Source of the DNA: Pseudoneurospora amorphoporcata
Lineage: Eukaryota > Ascomycota > Sordariomycetes > Sordariales > Sordariaceae
DNA length: 64,000 nt
Direction: 5' to 3'
Assembly: GCA_033297205.1 (NCBI GenBank)
Contig: MU859066.1
Location: 248,001-312,000 of the forward strand
Shown: positions 31,508 through 41,957 of the stretch, in pieces
How positions within the stretch are numbered: position 1 is the first letter of the stretch
Layout: the number at the start of each line of letters is the position of its first letter
Notes under the pieces: generated by a model
Databases searched by the model: none
The model's input: only the letters and a program-made list of their open reading frames with translations
What the model was told of the DNA's origin: nothing
Position numbers and translations under genes: made by a program

Positions 31508-32829
31508 ATGGCTTCGGCATCTTTCCGAGACTCGCTGGGCTCTCTAGGATGGTCCCGCCGAGAACCGGACATTCCTGTCAACACGTCCCAACAGCGCGGT
31601 CTACTATCATCCATCAAGTCTCTCAACCCCTTCGGCAATGGTGGCTATGTTCAACTACCAACGACTGAAGGCCCCGGTGCTGCTCTCCCAGCACCTACCC
31701 GTCGGGAAGAGGAAGAAGGCTGGTTTGTTTGTGAGTCAACCCCCATTCTGCCTGGCTCAGTTGCTCGTCTTTCCCATGTTGCCTGCTGTGCTTTGCAGCA
31801 TTTGCCCTCCGTACCCCTGCAGAGAAGATCCGCACTGCAGGACATGTGCCGCTTTTGCGTCTCCGTGTCTTAGTTACCAGGTTGCAGAGCATCTGAGAGG
31901 GATGGGGAGGGCATAGCGGTTTCATCCTCCTTGCTATACTTATTATTCACGTCCGGTTGGGAGGCCCTCGTCACGACAGCAAGGCTAACTTGTACCCAAT
32001 AGTGAGTCGGTGGGACCGCATGTTGATTTTCGCTGCTTGCAACCTGGGCGCGCTGGCCTGCTTCGTCTTGGCCTTCGCCTTGTTCCCCGTGTTGTCGCTT
32101 AAGCCGCGCAAACTCGTGATCCTGTAAGTGCTTGTCCTTGCTATTCACAGCCTTCCCCCTCCCCTCCACCAAGTTGTTTCTCCAAGCCCTGCCTCACCCT
32201 CCTGGAAATCTGAACACCCCCCCCTCCCTTCCCGTTTCTTGGACTTGACTCATCAATATACGCTGGAGCCCGTCGTTATATCCGTTTGATGGTGCATATG
32301 CACACCATTCGCATGATGCTCTAGCCATGTTGGCGGCCCGATGACTCTACGAGGCTGATCATCCGGCACTTGGATGACTCTCTAGCATCATCGACATTTT
32401 AAGGGGCAGATCGGATAGTCAACTGTGGATGTTTAGCTAACGTGTGCGGTACCCACTCCATAGATGGACACTCGGCTCGATACTCTTCATCACGTCCTTT
32501 GCGGCTATGATGGGACCATGGGCGTACCTTAAGCACCTGACTTCTGGATCAAGGTTGCCCTTTACTTCGGCGTACTTTGGTTCCTTGATTCTGACCATGT
32601 ACTTTGCTCTTAGCGTAAGTTTCCCTTGGCCGTTGTCCGGGGTATGATGGTTGACTAACATGGCGTTTCGAAATAGCTGCACAGCACGATCCTCACCCTC
32701 CTTTCCGCCCTCGTCCAGATGGCGGCTTTGATCTGGTACTTAGTCAGCTACTTCCCTATGGGGGCGGATGGCCTTCGCGTCGCGACGTCTTTCGGTGCCC
32801 GCAGAGCCGCCGCCTGGATGTCTGGGTAG
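31508..32829 (+). CDS. sft2: Sft2-type Golgi vesicle transport protein
   Basis: Four exons: 31508-31730, 32003-32123, 32464-32614 and 32677-32829, giving 215 residues. Introns are 272, 340 and 62 nt, all GT..AG (gtgagt, gtaagt, gtaagt donors), with a GACTAACA branch site in the last. The first two are unusually long for this window. The cytosolic N-terminus (about 80 residues, with SLNPFGNGGYVQLP) is followed by four hydrophobic segments: IFAACNLGALACFVLAFAL, LWTLGSILFITSFAAMMG, AYFGSLILTMYFAL and LTLLSALVQMAALIWYLV. The order and the WDRMLIFAAC and LWTLGSILF blocks match the Sft2/SFT2D family, multi-pass Golgi proteins that aid retrograde endosome-to-Golgi traffic and overlap with Got1. The gene is invisible as a single ORF. 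Confidence 0.92.
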
Positions 32830-34745
32830 ATGGTCAAAGGGGATGGGAGATGATGGGGTGTAGGCCTGCGGTAGCCCGCTTGGCTGTACGTTTGTCTAAT
32901 GCTGTAGCGCATTCGCGACTTGTTCGTGCTCCGACAATGCGTCTTCGTATTGCGTGTATACCTAAAAGCAGGCTTTGTCAATATGAGTTGTGGATAGTGC
33001 CGCAAATAATACAAGTCTTTCTCGTCAAGAAGACTCGCGGTCTCTATTCCCATCCCCATTGTCTTCACCACCCGCACGCATACTATTTCCAACAAGCCTT
33101 ACTCCACGGCCAACATAGCTCACCGTTCAGCAGATGGCCTTCTTGTGCCCCTGACGGACACCGGCATTACACAGGCCTCTATCCAACTGTTCACTCGACG
33201 GAAACATTGGAAAAATCAGAGAACGGCATGAAGCCTTGCTGTCTGGAGGAGACCACCAACGCTCCCATCCTGCCTCTTCCTCTTCCATCGCTCCCTCTCC
33301 GCCCTCCGCCTCTACCCCCTTTCGGTGCAGTTTCTGCATTTCTTGCACGTCACTACCTAGCCGGTTGACTACCTACGCTCTCTGCGCTCCCGTATCCAGA
33401 TTGCTCCAGCATAGGGACGGCTTAAGGCCAAGCAGCCTAATTCCAAATGGAACTGACCTCAGGCTACTTGCGCTGGCACGATCTCCTAGGGACTATGCTA
33501 GCTGGCACCGAATCAACCCGAATGGAAGGGAACCTCAATCGGAACTCGGTGAAGCATATCGCAAGCTCGAAGCCACATCCACATCGATGTCCACTGTCAG
33601 GGGCGATGGCACAGCAACCGCAAAAACCCTTACGGAAGCTGGGGAGCGAACTCACACGACCTACGCCTCTACGAGCGGATGACTATCTATACCATGCCCA
33701 TTACCGAATAAGTTCCCCTGCCTCCCAAGACATGGAGACTTGATCTAGGATGGAGAACCGACGAGTATGGGGAAAGCGTTGCACCATGAAAGTCTGCTGC
33801 CGATATCTTGCTGCTACCGGGATATATCCATCGCCATACTGCCCTCTCTTGTTCATTCTGTCACATCACCCTTCCACCCTTCCCTGATGCCCGCATCGCT
33901 CTGCTGTCAGTCGTCACAATCAAAGCATGTTTCCACACAGGGATGAAGATGTGGGAAAGCTATTCTATTCGTCTGTACTATTTATCGGTCTATCAAGCCG
34001 AATCCGATCCCCCGCTGCCCAACGCCCAAGTCCCAGACTCCCGGACACCCTCCCCTCCCACCCTCAAGTCCTTCCAACACGACAACCTCCCCCCCCTCCT
34101 CTCCCCTCGCCACCCGCCAAGCTCCACGATGCGTCGTCTATTTGGCCCTAGGCAGCAAAAGCCACATAGGTTTCCAGGTAGTGCCACGTGGAGGCATAGA
34201 CGTCCGACTTCACTACCCTTTTTACCCCACACTTGTGATCGGGAGGGAAAACGAGCGCGACTTCGCAACTCACAACCCAGCTATGGTTAGTACGCCAAAA
34301 CTCCGTCCCCAGTCTATTAACCATGCAAGGTCTTTTTTTTTGTGTTTTTTTTTTTTTTTTTTTTTTTCTGTCCAGACAAAAGAAATGGGGTACTTACCTT
34401 GTCGTTGTCGTCCTGTGTCTGCCCCCTCCTCCGCTGCAGCTTCCTTGTTGTCGACCTTTCAATCTTGCTTCCCGGCTTCTCCGCCTCACAGTGTAAGTCC
34501 TCCACCCCGCCCCCCAGCTCCTCCGATGCGGTCCGATCTTGAATTTGTTGTCCTCCACTGGCGGCTGAGAAACTGTTAGTCATTTGTCACATACTAGATT
34601 GGGGGTTTGAAAGAACTCACTCCTTACGCCTCACCAAGCGCTAGGTACCCAACCCCACACTCTTGCCCCTTCATAGCGCACACAATCTGCACCCGGTGTG
34701 CGCGATCGTGCTACACTCTCCGCCGCGGAAGACTACACTAGCTGG
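32830..34745. other. Intergenic sft2 to orphan gene
   Basis: No gene supported. Includes the sft2 3' flank and, at 34345-34367, a run of 23 T preceded by T-rich sequence. CT-rich simple sequence is frequent at 34000-34560 and creates low-complexity ORFs (Pro/Ser-rich) that are not convincing. Confidence 0.6.
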
Positions 34746-35741
34746 CTAGTTCGTGTAGACCCGGCCCGAGATCGGGTCCCGGATGACTCTAGGGCCTCGA
34801 GGAGCCTGTCGAGCCTCTCGTTGGCGTTGCAAGTGGGCCGCCAAAGCGACCTGGGCCTTGCGTGCTTTCTCCTCCCGGTCACGACGATCGGCAGCGTACT
34901 GACGTACGCGCTTGTCGTTTTCCTTGCGCCATTGCTGACGCCTCTCTCGTTCCGAAAGCGTAGAACTGTCGGAGTCGCAATCCGACCCGCGCCTTGCGAC
35001 GCGTGCTTTCTTCTCCTTCTTCACAGCGGGACTTGGGCTGTTAAAAAAGGAGTGGTCGGATAACCAATCTTCTTCTTCAGTCGCATGAAACGACGAGCAG
35101 ACAGAGAGGTTGTCGAAGTTGGGACCTTCAGAATCAGCAGGGCTCTAGGCCGCGTCATCGTCGGAACAATCCAAAATCGAGGGACTCGTGCTCTTTTGCT
35201 GGTAGGCAAGCGAGCACTGCTGTCGCACAGGTGTGCTTGGCAGAGCGACGAGAGATGGAGTTGAAGTCTTGAGAGTGTTGCCGTCGAAGGGTGACATGAC
35301 GGACTTGAGACCAGCGTCGAAGAACTCAGCGAGGTGGTTGAGACCATCACCGAAGAACTCCAGCATTGTCGAGGTGTTGTCGTCGTCAGAGGTCTGAGTG
35401 GCACAGCTGATGTAGCTGGAACCAGGTCTCTTGTCGGGGATCGATGGCGCGGTGTGCAACCAGTCGATGATGGTGTTCGACAGAGATGTGGCGAGTCTCG
35501 ACAGAGTTGCAAACGGCCTGATTGTCGAGCGACAGTGTGTGTCAGTCACGGCGTCGACAATGATGAGAAGAGGACCGATGCAAAACTGATCGAAGCACAT
35601 GACCGCGGCCTTCTGAGCGGGACACAACAGAGTTGCGTCGAGAAGCTCGACGGCGCGCGCAGCCAAGGTGCTGAGTAGCCAAAGCAGCCCCATGAGGAAG
35701 GCGCCCAGCAGAGAGAACTCATTCTTGCTTGTTGAGAACAT
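34746..35741 (-). pseudogene. Orphan membrane-protein ORF interrupted by an in-frame TAG
   Basis: From the ATG at 35741 the frame encodes 198 residues to a TAG at 35147-35145. It then stays open in the same frame for another 132 codons, to a stop at 34746. The first part has one strong hydrophobic segment (LLGAFLMGLLWLLSTLAA, about residues 11-28) and a Ser/Thr-rich, acidic end (DCSDDDAA). The part after the TAG begins SPADSEGPNFDNLSV and becomes a strongly basic and acidic helix rich in Arg/Glu (SERERRQQWRKENDKRVRQ), ending GRVYTN. The Ser/Asp composition continues smoothly across the TAG. No good intron would remove the TAG: nearby GT donors are poor. It may be a pseudogene with one nonsense mutation, a sequencing or strain difference, a read-through gene, or two unrelated frames. 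No family recognised. Confidence 0.45.
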
Positions 35742-35792
35742 GTTGTTGATTGTTGTATTGTATGAGAAAAGTTGTTTCTGGCTAAGCAGAGA

Positions 35793-35860
35793 AAGTGCAG
35801 TTGTGTTGATGATGTCTTGCGACAAAAAGTGCAGTTGTGTTGATGATGTCTTGCGACAAA
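35793..35860 (-). repeat. 34-bp tandem duplication upstream of the orphan ORF
   Basis: Two consecutive identical 34-bp units, followed by the first bases of a third, 52 bp upstream of the orphan ORF start codon. Confidence 0.9.
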
Positions 35861-36020
35861 AAAGTGGTTGATGAAAGATGAAGAGAGAAAGAGAAGAGGA
35901 GAAGAACGGGAGAGAGGCGGGCGCAAGAGAAGGCGTTTACTTGGGCCCCAGGATCACATGCCAGCCCTGATCTTGGGTCGGGGACGAGTGCAATTTTGGG
36001 TTGGGGACAAGTACCCAATA

Positions 36021-36192
36021 GGGAAGGAGCGCCCTACTCATGGACGCGGTTAGGGAAGGAGCGCCCTACTATTGGACGTGGTTGAGGAAGGCACGCGCCT
36101 ACATGGACACGGTTTGGGAAGGCGCGCCCTACCATGGACGCGTACCCGTGGACGTGATCTGGGAAGGCGCGTCTTGCCTGTGGACAATCTTG
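36021..36192 (+). repeat. Degenerate ~32-bp minisatellite, five units
   Basis: Units start at 36021, 36053, 36085, 36116 and 36161; lengths are 32, 32, 31, 45 and 32. The shared core is GGGAAGG-MGCGCCCTAC-ATGGACG-GGTT. Fourth unit carries an extra partial copy. Unit lengths are not multiples of three and the copies differ by scattered substitutions, so it is non-coding. Confidence 0.85.
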
Positions 36193-38661
36193 GGCCGGAG
36201 AGCTGGGGGATTTCGCACCTGTCCGGGGGCTTGGCGGGGGGGTGTACGGGAAAATTGGCACCTGGAGACAGAAGGAAATACAGAAGGCAAGTGATTTATA
36301 GGGCAACTGGGACCGCTACCCGAGGGGAAAGGTCCAGCGGGAAGGTCTAAGAGTCTAAGACGATTATCACTTGTAACTAAGGTAGGTAAGGAGCCTGAAA
36401 GGGCCCGACGGGAGGGATGTCAGTCGCCCGATGTGTCTGGTTACGGTAATTCTGGCCACTGTAAGTTGGATTCCCAGGTTTCAACGCTAGAAGCTCTAAG
36501 GACTCTTTCAGAAGGTGGTGTGGGCCTTGTAGTGTGAATGGGGTGAGGGTCAGGTATCGTCTGAAGGAGGCGTATGAAGCCATCGCGGTCATCAATAAAA
36601 AAGGTTCGGGAAAGACCACCACTTTCATCGCTTTGGACTTTTATCTGAGAATCAACTTTTATATGCCGTGAAGTCGAGCTTGGCGATTGTATAATATGTC
36701 ATTGGTCAGCCCTATTTGTGGATCCGCGCACATGGTGTTTTGGTTACTGGTTCCTGGTTCCTGCTTGTTGAAGTGGCGTCCAACCCTTGTCATGTATCCA
36801 TAAGTTGGCGCATGCATGATGCTACTCGACACATGTCTTTAACGACAGATGTTCTGGGATTGCCTATACCTACTGCCTGTAGGTCAACATTGGCATTATT
36901 TACAGGCACAGAGACGATCTCCTTCTGCAGGGCAGCTAAGGGTGTTCCCCGAGTTGCAGCCAAAGACCATGCATGCCCGACCCTTCCATTGCGGTGATGC
37001 CACCAAGACAGTTGTGCAAATGCAGACATTGACATGGTATGTTCTCTTCAATAGAATGCTTCCACGACGACATTCCTTCGAGCGATGCCATTCATTAAGG
37101 CAGAGACAGTGCCTCATGTGATCAGTCGATTGACATAATGTAGATTCCGAACAATTTAGCCATTGCATACCCACATCCCCGCCCGATGGCAGACGGTCAG
37201 GTCTATCGTACGACGACAACTCCGTCTCCAGTTCTCGACACCGTCAGGCCTTTCAAATGTCGACTTCTCCTCGGAGAAACGGAAGCGCGCGTCCTCTCCC
37301 CAAACCCTGAAGCTTAATGGGTGCATGTACCTTCGTAATGATATCCGACAACAACATCGGGTTCCCACCAACCAGCTCTTCCGGCGAGTACAGCAGCTCC
37401 TCATCATCAATACCTGAATACCATGGCCAAGGAGATATGAGGCAGTTTTTCCCAACCAGCTACTTGCAGCAGACTCTCGTCCACTTCCGAAACAGCGGCA
37501 CAAGAACACACTGTTAGACTACAACCCAATGGTCCCACGAGTCTGATCAAACCTCGATCTGTATAGACAACCAAATGGATCACGGATTCTTTCCGGCGGC
37601 CAAAGAAATGCCCAGCCTCGCCCCAGACAACCATCCTCGACAGCTGTTGACGATACTAGCACAGTTTCAATCCTACTCTATATTATCTTCGCTCATTGCT
37701 GGTTCCTCTTAGCCTTAGCCCAACAGTTGCGACATTGCGCGGATAAGCAAAAAAGATCAAGACAGATATCAAACCCGGCGATATTACCGATGAACGACTC
37801 CACAAACGAGCGTGGGACAAAGCCTTACCATAATTATCGGCTTTGTTGTATCTGCTCATTCTCTTACCTATGCTCAAGCTGTCCCATGACTGAAAACATG
37901 TGGCACCGAAGCCAAAAAACTAATACCAGTTGTTAATAAGGACGGTTGACAGCAACACCTCGTCTCGGCACCTTCAACCTCAGGGAACCACATGTCACTG
38001 GCTCATATTCCCCGGCAAGTTTGTTGAAGATTCCCAGGGATGAACGTGGCCATCAGCATGTCGCACGAATGGGGCCATTGGATCGACAGTCATTCTGTTC
38101 CCTCTCCGCACATTCGGAAACTTGATGGAATCCGAGCCACAGTCTCAGTAGTATGGCGAGCTCACAGCTTTGTTCAAATGCTGCGTTGCAAGCTTCATGC
38201 TACCCTTGGCCCCCAAGTGATTTCCTGGCCCGCTGAAACCTCGTATTCAATTACTTTTTACTTAGGACGTAGACAGACGGACGTCGTTACGCCAACATCC
38301 CCTCCTAGCGAATCACCGAACGATGATCTCCCCCATCCAGTCTTCAGATTGCGGGGTCCCCGCCGTTGCCGCCAATGGATGCTTCTTGGGTACATACATT
38401 ATAACGAATCTGGTAAATCTGAGCTACTACTCCAACGCATCGGATCCAATCCGATCCGATCGCGCCTCTCCAGCTCTCCTCGTCCCTTCTGCCTCCCTCC
38501 ATCGCCCGATCGCTCCGCATAGTGTTGTGCACACGGCATCTGTTACATGCATATGTGCATCGGCGCGCGGCGGCGAGCAATCTAGAATAGGTATATGTAC
38601 ACACTAGGGTATCAAGGCGTTCAGGCAGGCTGGCTGGTGGGGAGCGGGATGATAGTTGAGC

Positions 38662-38695
38662 GGGGCGGGGCGGGGCGATGCGGGGGCCGCGGGGG
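38662..38695 (+). other. G-rich tract with G-quadruplex pattern
   Basis: Five G-runs of four or five separated by short loops: GGGG C GGGG C GGGG CGATGC GGGGG CCGC GGGGG. It satisfies the usual G4 pattern on the plus strand. A second G-rich stretch follows at about 38979-39000. Confidence 0.6.
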
Positions 38696-39423
38696 TCACA
38701 CGCCCGCCGTCATTGGAGCCAGTCCCGCCAGCGCCAAGGGCCCCAAGCCGGCAGCAGGGCATCCACGGAAGCCACGTGGAGTCCGGGGTAAAGAAGGGAA
38801 TTCAGTCAGCGACTCAGCTCCAATGGCAGAATTATGCGGCTTGCAAACTTGGCATTGTGTCTTGCGCAAAGAATCAATGTTTGAGTCACCATTGTCACCG
38901 GGGTACGGACATCATCGACAAGTTTGCAAGCGGCATACCCGGCAAGACGAGCTCTTTAAAAGCAAAGAGTAGAAGAAGGGGAGGGGGGCCGTAGCCGGGG
39001 ATCGTCGGGAATCGGAGATTTTTGCAGCTTATGTCGGGGTTTCCCGGCTCCACCGGATCCACTTTATCCGGTACCGCACGTGCTGTACCAGATACTTGTA
39101 TACAAGTCAAGAGCTCCGTATCTGGCGCCGAGATGGCCAAATTGGAATTATAGAAGAACACGATGAGATATCTTTCATTCTATTGCCTCCTTGTACATGG
39201 TGCAACATCATTGTAAAGACCACTGTGGACCCGTGTCAAGATACTACATAATCGGTCCATGCTTCACGTTGGGGTAGATCCGTCTCGTAACGAGGTAACA
39301 ATCACTGGTTCATACTTTGTGCGTATTTACCAATATAGCATCATGTGTAGGGACATCGATGCAGTTGAAGATCTTTGTCGGAGAGTGGGCAGTCGGGGGG
39401 GACTAGGGAGCACGAACAGCATA

Positions 39424-39435
39424 TAACCCTAACCC
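39424..39435. promoter_or_regulatory. Second two-unit telomere-type repeat
   Basis: TAACCCTAACCC, two units of the telomere repeat, in otherwise empty DNA about 2.5 kb upstream of the LARP1-like gene. Confidence 0.35.
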
Positions 39436-40968
39436 ACCTCACAATCTTGGAAGATCCGACATCCCGCCGTACTGCTTACCACTGCATGACAGCAACCACA
39501 TCGGAGTTCAACATGAGGTGTCCAAGTTGAAAGACATTATAGCCCTAGTGAATCCTTCATATTAACTGTTCGTTCTACTCTCCGAAAGGTCCTGTGCGTT
39601 GTCTAGCTGGTGTACACAGTAGACCTAGGTGGTTTTTTTTGGTCTGCTGATCACATGCTGATGATCTTGATATATCCTTGGCTAGCCACGTTACTCGATG
39701 TTCCCCCTTTGTAGTGTATTTGCTTTCTTTTAATATACGGATCCTCGACCAGGCGGTACCATATTGCGGATATCGATCCGAATGCTCGCATGTCGGTTAG
39801 ACGGATGTCGATAGAATGACGGGCTTTACTCGCCCACTTGACGAAGTAGCCCTGGCCCTGGAGTCGGAACTTCGTGGCCATGGATATAGTAGTTGCGTGT
39901 GGTCTATCGGAATCTGTTTGTTGATTTCCAAGCACCATTCACCCTTTCCAAGACCTTTGGCCTAGCAGGATATGTAAAGTGATCACCAGTACTGCATCAG
40001 TTGACATTACCGTACCTCAAATTGTCAGGCGAACACTCCTTTCTTTACTGCCCCTTGTCGGCATTTTGCGTTTGTAGAAGCGTCGAGTTAAAGGACAGTG
40101 TGTGCCATTCACCCGTCCGGTCCGGCCAGGTTTCCCTTCTCACAAGGATCGAGGCCATCCGTCGAGAATGGAGCTAAGACGAGCGCCCTTGGTGCCCTGA
40201 CCTAAACCTCGGCAATCGTTTGAACATTCAACAAAAGCAAAGGCCCGGGGACGGCGAGTCTTGCGTTTGCAACTGCCCGCGAGTGATTTTGCACCAAGTA
40301 CCAGGAAATGAGCTGATCGAAGCCGTTATGTTAGTTGCTCAAAGCACACTCGCAATTGTGTATAGCACAAGGAAAAGGGTTAACCTCGAACGAGCTGTTG
40401 GACTCGGTGTCATACTACTTGTAGAAGGTTGAAATGCTTGACTCGTCAGCCTTGTATGTAACGGATTTAACTTCACCATGCGACTAGCTTGGGATCAAGT
40501 ATCTTGGTGACTTGCGCGGGACTAGCGTCACCTAACAGGACCGTGATTGATGGAAGTTGCTTACCATCTGGACATCTCAGGCTGACGGAAGTGGCTCAAG
40601 CGAATTGGTACCAGGGGGTGTCGACTGTGGAGGTAAATACCTCGACATGGCTCATCGGAATTCTGACCGTTGTCCATGACTCGAAAGAGGAAGCTGGAAG
40701 TTGGATATGGAACAATTCCTGAACAAATGCCCCTCTACGGTGCCGGACCCCTTCTGGCCCGCCCCGGCTGCCCCGTGCTTCCCTTAGGCGGTGGCTTACA
40801 TCGCCTGTTGCCGGTGGCTGGTACACGGGCCTGCATTAACCGTGGCACGCTCCCCTCCAATTCCCCTCCGTCCCGTCCTTCCCCTCCCCGCACAAACCCT
40901 CCCGTGTTATTTTGCACCAGGGCAAGCGGCTGCGGGCAATCCAAATTGATTAGAATTCGTACGACGAC

Positions 40969-41186
40969 GTGAGTGGATAGGTTGACACCTCAAGTGCAGC
41001 ATTGCCTGTGGGTTATAAATGGTACAGGTAGTCTACGCGGCGGACCTGCTTCCTTGTTCATCCCCACTACTGCTGCAGAACTTCACTCCAGGAGCCGAAG
41101 AAAAATTTATTCCACACACAAATCTCAGTTGCCGGTCCGATTTGTCCAGGCACTGTCCGCAGCCCCCTCCAATACTTTTTTCCCTT

Positions 41187-41222
<36 letters not shown>

Positions 41223-41957
41223 CTCCTTAACCAACCCTCTCCCCTTCCCCGCGCAACCCAACCCCATTTCACTCCTACAGACTGCATCCCGAGGCTGCCA
41301 TCTTTAGGGTTATATCTCAATCTCTCTGTGGATCCAGCAACCTGTTATTGGACGCCCGCAGGACTCCAGGCATTCACTTTCGCATTCGACGCCAGGCGTA
41401 CCATCACCTGCTCTCCTCCGCTCTCCTCCCCCTCCCGGTTGATTCGCCCTCGTCTGCATCATTGGTCGTCATCGTCAACAGCCTGCACCTTCGACCTATC
41501 TTTTCGAGGCTCAGTCAGCTCTGACACCTGTTGGACGCCCCGCAAGCGAGATCTTTTCCGACCGTGTACCCGTGCGCATTCGGCAAGAATTTTGCTGTCG
41601 AGTCACCAAACACTCTCTCCCAAAGGTCGTGCTCCTTGTTTTCGGCAACCTCTACATTCTCTCAGACTTCGACCGAGACAGAGACGTCCAACCGAGTCCA
41701 GCTTCAGCAACAATCTGCCCCGCAGAACCCGACATCGAGTAGCCGCTCAAGATCGTCAAAGGCTCAGCGCCGTCAGCAGATTGTCAGAGAGGAGAAGTAA
41801 TTCTCGCCCTTCTCCGGACATCCGATTAACGCAGACAGCCTTAGTGAGCAGTCCAGCCGAGGCGACCGACACCAAGCTCCCGTGATCGACCGAGCTTCCC
41901 CTCGATCAATCCGTCGTCTTGCAACTTGCTTCACGCCCCGCACCCGCCAAAAACAAA
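40969..41957 (+). promoter_or_regulatory. Pyrimidine-rich leader of the LARP1-like gene, with T34 tract
   Basis: Dominated by C/T-rich sequence; 41189-41222 is an unbroken run of 34 T. A telobox-like TTAGGGTTA is at 41304-41312. GTGAGT at 40969 and CTACAG ending at 41280 could bound a leader intron of 312 nt that would remove the T tract; this is a guess. A 288-codon ATG-started frame (41019-41885) crosses the tract and encodes a run of phenylalanines; I regard it as a leader artefact. Confidence 0.5.

Larger units (their letters stand above)
35742..40968. other. 5-kb region without a supported gene
   Basis: Contains the 34-bp duplication, a degenerate 32-bp minisatellite (36021-36192), a G-rich tract (38662-38695) and a telobox-like repeat (39424-39435). 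ORFs up to 160 codons occur (e.g. 38040-38522) but have no domain, no sensible composition and no matching exons. Confidence 0.55.

Noticed and set aside
38040..38522. 160-codon ORF in the gene-poor middle region
   Set aside because: Composition shifts along its length and no family is recognisable; overlaps other frames of similar length.
41019..41885. 288-codon ORF in the LARP1-like leader
   Set aside because: Runs through the 34-T tract and C/T-rich leader, giving Phe and Pro/Ser runs; looks like leader sequence, not protein.
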